DNA of 64,000 nucleotides, from positions 1 to 64,000 of the forward strand of contig JAUCBJ010007287.1 of the NCBI GenBank assembly GCA_032718475.1, written 5' to 3'. The position numbers and the translations under genes are program-made. Shown in pieces: positions 55,482 to 64,000 of the stretch. The notes below the pieces were generated by a model. The model did not search any database and was not told the DNA's origin. It saw only the letters and a list, made by a program, of their open reading frames with translations. The stretch's first letter is position 1. The number at the start of each line of letters is the position of its first letter. The DNA comes from Nemertoderma westbladi. Lineage: Eukaryota > Xenacoelomorpha > Nemertodermatida > Nemertodermatidae.

Positions 55482-56493
55482 TCAATAGTCCATACAGTAA
55501 CTGTCCTTACTACACCATGTAGGGTGCGTGGTCAAAATGACTCCAGTCAGCCAAAACCGTCTCTTCAGATTAGTTTCAGCCAATAAAATATGGTCACCTC
55601 GTCTCAAACATTGGGTATTAAGATACCAAGAGGTTCTGGTCAAAATAGAGGGCAAATAATGCTTTTGCCATATTTCCCAGAATTTGTTGGCTATCAGCTG
55701 AGTGATTTTCCAAGCTTTGTTGCCATATCCGTCGCTATCGACAGGTACCGAAGTGGGCAACAATGTCGTCAGCGCCTGCATAAGCAGGTGCGCTGGTGTC
55801 AAGGCAAACTGTACGTCGTTATTGTCTAGGATCAAAGCGATTGGTCTAGTATTTAAAACCGCTTTGATTTCTATTAACACCATCGTATTACTTTTGCCCT
55901 ACCCGTCTTGATTGAGCCAATCAGCCTTTCCCAAACGCCGCGTCTCCATGGACTGTCAGGAGTATTAAAGTTCCAAACAATATGGTGAGAACGTAGTTCC
56001 TCGGAAATCTGGTTTTGGTCCAACTTCCTTAAAGCTCTGGTAATTTCATTCCGTGCACCCACAAAGTTAGTCCCTTGGTCGCAATAAATGGATTTGACCA
56101 ATCCACGTCTAGTGATAAATCGCCGTAAGGCTAGGATAAAGGCGTTGGTGGTCGTCAGGCGCTCAATATGGACATCTCTGCTGGCCATGCAAGCGAAGAT
56201 TAATCCCCAACGTTTTACCTGTATACCCTTCCACGTTTCGCGATTATGGGTCCAAAACAGTCTATCCCTGTCTCAGTGAAAGGGGGTCTAAAAGCCTGTA
56301 ATCTTGCTAGTGGTAGTTCACTCATTTCTTGGTGTCCTATCCTCGCGTGCACCTTCTTACAAATTATACAGTTCCGTGTTACCGAACTCAGTGCCTTGCT
56401 AGGCCTAATCAGTACAACAAACCTCGATTGTAAGTGTGATAGACAGTGATGCCTACCTACGTGTTTGAGTCGTACATGTGCGTCCAGTATCAT
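55482..56493 (-). pseudogene. BEL/Pao element 2: integrase
   Basis: Three pieces in different frames. HVGRHHCLSHLQSRF and CIICKKVHA give the zinc domain, and TGIDCFGP the first Asp. CDQGTNFVGARNEIT has the second, WRRGVWERLIGSIKTG the third (Glu). The tail has LRRGDHILLAETNLKRRFW, the DUF5641-type end. Breaks lie near 56200 and 55880. Confidence 0.9.
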
Positions 56494-56610
56494 AGCGCAC
56501 TTTAACTCATGGTGTTGCGGTATGATGATAGGATACCTAAAGTCAAGTGCAAAGTCAATGTTCTGGAGGCTAGACTTGTGACAAAGTAAGCCCCTATAAA
56601 TAATCGGACT

Positions 56611-58389
56611 TCAACTCAAAATCGGTGAAGACTTGATCTGTTTACCCTGATTGATCGCTGTGAACTCTCGTGCGAAATGTCGCAATTGATAATGTCTTAT
56701 AATATCAACTTCACAAAGAACAACTTCCTCTAAGGTAAGTCTTCTAGGAAAGTCGCGTTTTCCTCTGGCATATTGTCTCAAACGTTTGAGCCATGCTAAC
56801 TTGCGGCACGCGTCAGTCCATGATCTAGTTAGGTTTACTATCCTGTCAACGTAAGTGTTAGTGACATCATCAGGTGAGGTATAGTTGTAATGTGGATACT
56901 TGTTTGGACTTGGTAGGCCCGCGGGCCTTCCGGTAGGTGTCTCCCTTTGCACAATAGGTTTGTCAGAGTCCTCAAGTATGTCAATCTTTACGGTCTTACC
57001 TCTACCGTCCGCACCTAGTGAATTGACTGGCAGTAACGGTTTCAACTCTACAGTGTTGGTGTGTTCCTGTGAGCTTGTAAGCTTCCTAACCTTAGTCACA
57101 CGTTTACCTGTAGGTGGTAAGTCAAGTATTTTCTTTGCGCGGAGTGTGATTGCTGTGGCCACACCTTTGTCGTCCAAAGAAGTCAAATTCGGTAAGTTGT
57201 TAATACCTAATGGGTGTGTACTAGTCCGCTCCAATGAATTCATTGCGTCCTTACAGTACACGTCATTTCTTTCCAATGGAAAGTCTAGTAGACAGTCTGG
57301 TGAGGTGTCCGGTGAACAGTCTGGTGAGACGTCTGGTGAGACATAGCGCGGAACATCCGGCGAAATGTCCTGTCGTCGGTCCCAAAAAAAGTCTGGCGTA
57401 GCTTCTGTCAGAAAGTCTGGTCTAAAGTCTGGTGGACAGTCTGTCGAGATGTCTGGTGGAGAGTCTGGTGAAACGTCCGGTAAACAATCTGTCGAGAGTT
57501 CCATAAAACAATCTGGCGAACATTCTGGAAAACAATCTGGTATCGCTTCTGGTGAATAATCTGGCGAGTCATCTGGTGAACAATCCGGCGAAACGTCTGG
57601 TGAAATCTCCTGCGGAACATCCGGTGAAAGATTCATACAAGCGTCTGGTCGAGAGTCTGGTGAGACGTCTGGCATAATGTCAGGTCTAACGTCCAGGTCA
57701 TCAGATTTCGTCCGTCCTTGTGTCCTCTTAACCTTGGCATTGGCTTTCGCTTTAGATTTGACAACTGTGTCGATTTTTATCTCGGCACCCTCCGGTATGG
57801 TATTGGTTGTCGCGTCAAATAACAGTGGCCATTCGTCTGATGGTCGCTGTAGGAAATCGGGTCCTCTAAACCAAAAGGATTTATTGTCCGGTTTACAAAA
57901 GTCGATCGGTAGCATCCCCCATGACGCAATGTCAGCTGGGTTCAGCTTCCCTTGACAGTGACGCCAATCTTGTTTGAGCAACCGGTTCAATATTTCAGCC
58001 CGTCTGTTGGCTACAAAAGTCTTGAACTTGAATGTTTTGTTGTTTATGTACCAAAGTACCAACGTCGCATCCGTCCAATATTTGACCTTCAAGTTAGACA
58101 CCAGCTCGCGTTGAACTAAACTGACAATATTGGTGGATATCGTCCCGGCTTGCAGCTCTCCATGAGGTACAGTCATAGACTTCAACGGCATTGTTCTAGC
58201 CCTTGAAGTAACGAGAGACGCTTCGTAGCTGTCCGATGTCACTTGTCGTCTAAGATTTAAAGTAACCCTCAGTCCATCCTTACTAGCGTCACTGAAGCTG
58301 TGAAGCTCTAAATCGGCAGGAAAGGAAAGTATACCCTTGGTATGGTATAGTCTTGTAGGAACGTCAGTTGGGCTTCCCAGTCCCTCCAT
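56611..58389 (-). pseudogene. BEL/Pao element 2: RNase H with SPD-repeat insert
   Basis: Open for 592 codons. DLELHSFSDASKDGLRVTL, VPHGELQAGTIS and KYWTDATLVLWYI are the RNase H motifs, ending NPADIASWG. From about residue 235 to 370 follows a low-complexity stretch of S-P-D-x units (PDVSPDCSPDDSPDYSPEA type), coded by a 12-bp repeat at 57290-57690. Then a linker with GRPAGLP and a helical segment (RSWTDACRKLAWLKRL) that precedes the integrase. Such a repeat is not a normal part of BEL/Pao pol. Confidence 0.88.
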
Positions 58390-58396
58390 TGCTCAG

Positions 58397-59381
58397 CTAA
58401 CTTTTCTGGGATGGGATCGTCCCATTCCAGTCCGGCTTGCCAAATGCATGTAGGATCACTGGACTAATGAAACACAATGGGTCATACAATCGACTCATGG
58501 TTGATAAGCAAGTCCTCTTAGTGAGAGGTCTAGTCTGTCCGTTGGACCTTACACGTACCCTAAAATTGTTGGTGTTTGGGTCCCAACTAAGTCCTAATAC
58601 TTTGGTCGTAGGTAGACATTCTAGGTCTAAGTCCAAATCACCTCCACTGCGATCAGTCGGGTCAAATGAGTTCACTAGTTCGGGTTTGTTGGAAGCGAAC
58701 TTTGTAAGGCGGAATCCGCCCTCAGCGAGACAATCTTGGAGTTGGTGTGCCACGGTCGTAGCGCGCTCCAGAGTGTCACAACTCTTGAGGCCGTCATCCA
58801 CGTAGAAATCTCGTTCCACTGTCCGAACTACTTCTGGGTCAAATTGGTCTTGTCTGTCCAATGCAGTTTGCTTTAAGGCGTACATGGTGCAGTTGGGGCT
58901 GTCCCTGGCTCTGAAAACTCTTAGCTGCATTTGGTAAGTTTCTGGCGGAAGTTCTAAATTTCCGTCCGGATACCAAAGAAACTTCAAACTGTCCCTGTCC
59001 CGCTCCAAAGCCTTAACCTGGTGAAACATGGCACAGGTGAAAGCCACTTTGCATTGTCTAAAACGCATTAGGACTCCCATGAGGTAATTATTCATATTCG
59101 GCCCATCCAGCAGTTCGCTGTTGATAAAGCGCAGCGCAGTCGTTGACTACACGCACATTGCCAGGTTTGTCCGGGTGTCGAACAAAATGATGTGGCAGGT
59201 AATATGTCTGATCTGTGGTTACCTCGGGATTTAACATCCTAATGGCGTATCCCTTTTGGAGATACGTCTGAAGTTGCGCATTGTATTGCATATGGGCCGT
59301 CTCATCACGCAACAATCGCTGCCTTATTGATTTGAGTTGCCTCAAAGCAATCGGGTAGTTGTTAACGAGCTTAGGTTGTCC
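58397..59381 (-). pseudogene. BEL/Pao element 2: reverse transcriptase
   Basis: Starts with LPHHFVRHPDKPGNVRVVNDCAA (59345-59088), then after a shift MNNYLMGVLMRFRQCKVAF, RDSLKFLWYPDGNL, the catalytic FYVDDGLKS and FRLTKFASNKPEL. It ends at the PLCFISPVILHAF connection. Frame changes near 59090 and 58393. The upstream end is the insertion point of the truncated LINE. Confidence 0.9.
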
Positions 59382-59641
59382 GCCTCCGCTTTGCAGGACA
59401 TTGCTTTCGCCGTGAGGACCAGCCAGTGCATAATCTTGTACTTTGGCAGCCTCATGGAGTGAATAAGCATGGTGGACAGCCCATGACTTTCTTGAGACGC
59501 ATCTTAAAGGACACTGGCCTTAAAGATGCGGATGATCTAGCAAATGTCATGGGTGATAGGGAGTTGTGGCGGTGCAATTTTGTTGACAAGCCGGCACAGC
59601 ATTCTTAAAAATGCAGCTGCAATGCAGCATGCCGATCCTAG
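59382..59641 (+). mobile_element. 5'-truncated LINE, 260 bp, with 10-bp target duplication
   Basis: Flanked by TAGGTTGTCC at 59372-59381 and 59642-59651. It encodes the LINE C-terminal tail GGQPMTFLRRILKDTG and LANVMGDRELWR (pattern 'R.....d.gl...el...m.DR..Wr'). It ends CTGCAATGCAGCATGCCGATCC then TAGTA, i.e. an AGT-type 3' repeat and no poly(A). The same tail is the 45-bp remnant inside the foldback at 33108 and 50673. Confidence 0.88.
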
Positions 59642-59651
59642 TAGGTTGTCC

Positions 59652-60716
59652 ATTGCGCCACAACATGCCTACTTTGTAATGGCCATTCGCGATCTTGCGA
59701 AAGGTATTCCTCATGATATTTAATGACCGTTTTTCATGTTCTGACATAGCGGTCTCGTAACTACCTGGTTCTGCTGAATCCTGTTCTAACCATTTAATGG
59801 TTGATTCAGTCAGCAGTCGGTCATGTGCTGCTTGCACTCCGCCATGGTCCTCGTCCACGTCTTTGTCCGCTGCGGTGGCTATTGTCAATATGTCTGGTAG
59901 GCTCGCAAGCCTTCCGGTGTCACTAGTCGGTGTCGAATCGTCGTGTGGCGGTTTGACTACCTTCTGATGTGACGGTAGGCTCGCAAGCCTTCCTAGATCA
60001 ACGACCGGTGTCGAAGCCTGGTGGGTGGGGTCAATGACCTTCGGATTTTTCGGTAGGCTCGCAAGCCTTCCAAAACCCTCGTTCATTGAGTCATCCACAG
60101 CAACAACCCTTTGGTCTTCAGTAGTCAATACAACCTGGTTTACTGCAAGTAGTTGTAAGTCAGAGGTCCGTGTGGTCGTGTCCAGTTCAGTTACGTCAGT
60201 ATTGGTTACGTCTGCGACGCAATTTTGTCGTAGTGCAGTCTGTACAATTGGACCACAGGAGTGTGAAGGAGAATTATCTATTGTAGTAGTCAATAAACTA
60301 CATGTACTCAAAACGTTGTCCTCCTGGTCACTTACCTCTAATGAACGCACTGGTGCTTGAGTATACCAACCTAAGGGAGTTCTACATGCGTAGGGGTTGC
60401 CCGCTGTTATAACAGATGGGCGTGTCTCCCATACCTGATGTAAGTTAAACTGGTCTGTCACAATCAACATCGCGATTGAGCGATAGTTGACAGGACAATC
60501 CGGTATTCCAAGGTGTTGGAAATACTTACGATCTTCCGGTGATTGCTCTGGCACAGGGCCGAGCAAGTTACTAAAGTCCTTCATAGCTGCAAAGGTCAAA
60601 TTTCTTACCGGAAGTAATGAGTGCTCCTCCTTGCTGTGTTCCGCTTTGGAAAGAAGAGTGTCTAAGGTTAATTTTACTCTCATCGCTCTCTTACCATGCA
60701 TGCTGCTTACAGTATA
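59652..60716 (-). pseudogene. BEL/Pao element 2: protease C-terminal half and linker to RT
   Basis: Continues the protease begun at 62137-62230, from which it is separated by the hAT-like insertion. It includes LHQVWETRPSVITAG and TPLGWYTQAP, the end of the BEL protease region. A linker then follows with three GRLASLP heptapeptides, each coded by the same 20-bp palindrome. The last part (MSEHEKRSLNIMRNTFRK) is the usual segment before RT. Confidence 0.82.
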
Positions 60717-60724
60717 CTGAGCAG

Positions 60725-62136
60725 TAGGGCGGTGCGTTTTTTACTTTTTTTCGATTTCATTGTTCTACCGGGGCACAAAAGTTGCCAAATGGTAAAAAAA
60801 TAAGGCAAAACAAATTTCTTTAAATTTCGTATATATCTTCACGGATCCCAAGAGGGTTGAAATTTTGTGCCATCGCGATGCACCATAATGAAATATATAA
60901 CAATATAACACATTGATGAAAGATCAATGACTCAAAAAAGAACTTCCTGCATGCATCAAATGTCATCAAATGGGTCCAAACTTAGTTAGATACCAAAATT
61001 TTAATTTTTGGATCAAGGGAACTAGTGCCACAGGCATGTGGCCAGAAACTACCATTTGGCGCAAGTGATGATTATTCTCAATTTTCGCGATGGCCAACTT
61101 TGAGTTCTCCTACTGCATTCATATTATGCTCATTAGAACCGCAATGACCGATTTAGTGGGGGTAGACTCCTTCAAAACAAACGTAGAGCGAATAGTTCTT
61201 GAGATATCGCAGAAAATGTGAAGTCTGGCACAAGTCTACATTACCGCCTTGATGTGATATGGACAAATACACTAAAAATGATATTTTGAATTATCTCAAG
61301 GAATCACGAATAGACACATCACAGAAATGATCGATATAGTGGGTGAAGACACCTTCAAAATAAGAATAGAGTCATTAGTTCTTGAGTTATTTTACAAAAT
61401 GTCAAGACTACTGTATGTCCACCAATTAATACTTAATATTGAGTTGACCCATTCCACACATTTTGTACAAAAACTATAGTGAATTAATCACTACTCTTTA
61501 ATTTTGAAGTTGTCTGTATACACTAAATCAATTTGTTGCAGTGATGTGTATATTTTTGATGCCTTAAGATAATTAGAAGTAACATTTTTGTGTATTTGTC
61601 TATAAATCATCAAGGCGGTAATGTTGACTTGTGCCGTACTTTACATTTTCTGCGATATCTCAAGATCTATTCGCTCTATGCTTGTTTTGATGGTGTCTAC
61701 CCCCACTAAGTCGGTCATTGCGGTTCTAATGAGCATAATATTAATGCCGTAGGAGAACTAAAAGTTGTCCATCACCAAAATTGAGAATAATCATCACTTG
61801 CGCCAAAGAGAAGGTTCTGGTCATTTGCCTTGGCACTACTTCCCTTAATTCAAAAATTAAAATTTTGGTATCTAACTTAGTTTGGACCCATTTGATGACA
61901 TTTGATGCATGCAGGAAGTTCTTTTTTGAGTCATTGATCTTTCATCAATGTGTTATATTGTTATAAATTTCATTATGGTGCATCGCGATGGCACAAAATT
62001 TCAACCCTCTTGGGATCCGTGAAGATATAAACGAAATTGAAAGAAATTTTTTTTGCCTTATTTTTTTACCATTTGGCAACTTTTGTGCACCGGTAGAACA
62101 ATAAAATCGAAAAAAAGTAAAAAACGCACCGCCCTA
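60725..62136. mobile_element. hAT-like foldback element, 1412 bp, 8-bp TSD
   Basis: Inverted arms of at least 529 bp (60725-61253 and 61608-62136) end TAGGGCGGTGCG...CGCACCGCCCTA. The perfect 8-bp duplication CTGAGCAG (60717-60724 and 62137-62144) indicates hAT-type transposition. There is no transposase. Removing the element and one duplication reunites the interrupted BEL/Pao protease, so it landed after that element. Terminal sequence differs from the 12651 and 13904 family. Confidence 0.93.
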
Positions 62137-62868
62137 CTGAGCAGTCTTACCTTTACTAATGTCCATAACTACGTCGGCTACTTGTTCATCGACGTAACTA
62201 AGCGATGATGCAGAGTCTAGGATAGCGTATATACGCTTGCTCCCTCGGGTTCTGGTAATCTTTATAGGAATAACGCTAAAACCTTTCAATTGGTTCTGTG
62301 TGAGGAGTGTTATGGATGGTTGTTCCTCCCCCGCATGCACGTAAAAGGTGTCGTCTTCCTCCTCGTCCTCGTCCGATGATCCCGATTGATCCATACAATC
62401 CGTGTAGAAAGTACGAATCTTGCGTGGCGCACGCTCCTTGTAAAGTGCGTCGCATCTAGCCGCTTTATCTGGATGCTCTCGTCGAAAGCGTTTGGTTGGA
62501 GTATGACTGTTCGAGTGAAGTATCGCATCATGGTTACGTCCACATAGAGGACATGTATCGTTGCTCGGGCAATCCTTCCGGACGTGTCCAGGCTTAGTAC
62601 ATCTCCAACAAGAATCCAAAGATCGAATCTGAAGTCTCCTTTCTTTGACTCCTAACTCCTTAAAAGCGCGACATCCACGTAGTTTATGTCCGCTGTGGTT
62701 TCTGCCGTTCCGCTCGCAATATGAGCATCCCACAAAGTCCGCCGGCAACTGTTGTCGTGGCTGCTTGGTGCCGATAGGCATCAGAACTTTAGAAGTTTCG
62801 GTCGGGGTGGCATAGGTAACGGCTTTAGCGTTTGTTAAGTTAGCGTTTGGTCCGAGTCGGCGCAGCAA
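62137..62868 (-). pseudogene. BEL/Pao element 2: zinc knuckles and protease N-terminal half
   Basis: CWRCTKPGHVRKDC and CPLCGRNHDAILH are the paired knuckles, preceded by a further Cys/His group (CSYCERNGRNHSGHKLRGC). An acidic SSDEDEEEDD stretch and then RIYAILDSASSLSYVDEQ follow; this is the protease site with D-S-A in place of D-S-G/D-T-G. It is cut at 62137 by the hAT-like insertion. Confidence 0.88.
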
Positions 62869-63605
62869 TAGCTATTTCTTCTGCCGCTATATGGTGATCG
62901 GTATAGTTGGATCGAGTCTCCACTACGGCCTCCCGCGAAATCAGTTGGTAGACGTCGGTGAGTTTTAATAGCCCACCGGCCTCTTCACGCTGATACTCGA
63001 TGCGTCGCCATTCTCGTCGTAATTGATGATGAAGTCGACCGATTATTCTAATGAGAACTGTCGGTGCATTAGCGTATTCGAGTTGTCCAATGGACCGTAA
63101 AGACCCTATAGCGTTCTTAATTTTATCCGCGAGTCGTAAAAGATCGATCGGTTTTGAAATACTTCCTCCTCTACAGTCTTCGATAATGGATTTAGCCATG
63201 GCTACGTTACCACCGTAAATCGAGTATAGACGGTCGTACGCCAACTCAAAGGCATCTGGAACACCGATGAAGGTTTCTGCTAATCGTTTCGGATCACCAG
63301 ACAGAACCTGGAGCAAGTAATTAAACTTCTCTATCAAGGTGAAAGCACACTTAGCGATCTGGGACTCTATGTAGTCTACCAGCGTACGCCAGTGTTTTGC
63401 GTTGAAGGAGAACTTCGGCGGTTCTTGTGCCGGTAATCCGTGTCTAGCCGCAAACTTCGAAATCTCGCTAACCAAGTCCAACTGTCCGCGTCCCTGTTCG
63501 ATTGCGTTGTCCAGTCGTTCCCTTTGTTCGTCGGTAGGAAATATTAACGGGATGTTCTTCTCGATGGTTCGGAGTCTGTCTAGTCTCCTGTTCTCTCCTT
63601 AGTGG
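62840..63605 (-). pseudogene. BEL/Pao element 2: gag core
   Basis: FSFNAKHWRTLVDYIES, EKFNYLLQVLSGDPKRLAE and LYSIYGGNVAMAKSII give the DUF1759-type gag pattern. The frame is open upstream to a TAA near 63600; beyond it a coiled-coil-like segment (QFTEVTDRLAQIEERLKAQ) continues the N-terminus towards 63760. A frameshift near 62860 leads into the knuckle region. From 63760 to the window end no frame is clear. Confidence 0.85.
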
Positions 63606-64000
63606 TTGATGTTGTCTAGGTTGTTCCAACTCTACGCTGGTTCATGATCGATCCGACGGTTGTGCTTTGAGTCGCTCTTCAATTTGAGCTAGTCGGTCTG
63701 TCACCTCAGTGAACTGTTTGGCGCTAATCGCTTACGCTGGTTGCAACGTGGGTTTCTGCAAGGGTGTTTCTCGTGGAGGATTGTTGATGTATGGGTTCGT
63801 CGCGCTCTCCTCCCGTTTGTAATCAGCCGCCAGTCCAATACAGAATATTTCCCGTTCTGTCGACTCCGTATCGCTACATGAATCGCTGTCGTCGGGATAC
63901 GGTGGTTGGCGGGTTCGTTGTGGTCTGGGATCTACGACTCTCCGTTGTTCAGCAGGCTTGCAAGCCTTCCATGAAGTCGTAGGTCTCGTTGAACTCGGTT

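Larger units (their letters stand above)
55482..64000 (-). mobile_element. Second BEL/Pao element, 5' end beyond the window
   Basis: Minus-strand order: gag (63.6-62.84 kb), zinc knuckles and protease (62.87-62.14 and 60.72-59.65 kb), RT (59.38-58.40 kb), RNase H (58.39-57.7 kb), an unusual repeat insert, integrase (56.5-55.48 kb). Several frameshifts and two insertions with clean target duplications interrupt it. LTRs were not identified; the 5' LTR lies past 64000. No third ORF follows the integrase. Confidence 0.9.

Noticed and set aside
61781-61966. ORF within the hAT-like foldback as a transposase remnant
   Set aside because: It is short, AT-rich, lies in the inverted arm and shows no hAT transposase motif.

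Overview
This window is repeat-rich nuclear DNA from a non-mammalian animal. It carries BEL/Pao, Ty3/Gypsy-like, Penelope-like, LINE, tRNA-SINE, hAT-like and PIF/Harbinger-like sequences. Long poly(G)/poly(C) runs recur and there is one host gene. BEL/Pao and Penelope elements are characteristic of metazoans. The species cannot be told from the sequence; a large-genome invertebrate or other non-mammalian lineage is my best guess. There is no bacterial gene organisation.

Host gene. Two plus-strand exons encode a beta/gamma-crystallin fold protein. Exon 1 (18689-18918) has an N-terminal hydrophobic segment and the first Greek-key motif with a NDIVSS calcium-type signature. Exon 2 (51904-52093) has the second Greek-key motif and the start of a third. 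The donor (AT|GTGAGT) and acceptor (TTTGCAG|CTGG) agree in phase. The implied intron is about 33 kb and is filled with transposons.

Layout. 1-1540 is an apparently perfect copy of 10125-11660, apart from poly(G) length. 2967-5612 is a Penelope-like element with a partial tandem copy and a deletion in its reverse transcriptase. 5694-6164 and 8058-8600 are fossils, on the plus strand, of the same kind of giant BEL/Pao element seen intact in structure further on. 11269-12465 is a solo LTR of that family. 12651-15768 is an hAT-like element into which a second member of its own family (13904-15606, 8-bp target duplication) jumped, itself carrying a small TAA-duplicating hairpin MITE. After exon 1 the intron holds LINE and SINE debris, foldbacks and minisatellites. 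It then holds a complete 4.7-kb Gypsy-like element (26919-31600, 167-bp LTRs, TSD AGTAT). The main object is a complete 17.5-kb LTR element (33122-50667, 1191-bp LTRs, TSD ACTAG, coded on the minus strand).

The giant element. It has BEL/Pao gag and pol plus, between pol and the 3' LTR, a third coding region of about 4 kb (34597-38643). Part of this region resembles a DEDDy-type 3'-5' exonuclease followed by zinc knuckles. A divergent relative of the same third region at 8058-8600 shows it belongs to a family. The element sits inside an older foldback element that had already received a 45-bp LINE tail, so the order of three insertions can be read.

Right end. 54194-54965 is a 22-bp satellite. 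55482-64000 is a second, unrelated-looking BEL/Pao element on the minus strand, cut by a 1.4-kb hAT-like foldback (8-bp TSD CTGAGCAG) and a 260-bp truncated LINE (10-bp TSD). Its pol carries a SPD-type tetrapeptide repeat and repeated GRLASLP heptapeptides. All transposon genes here are broken by stops or frameshifts, so none of these copies looks autonomous.
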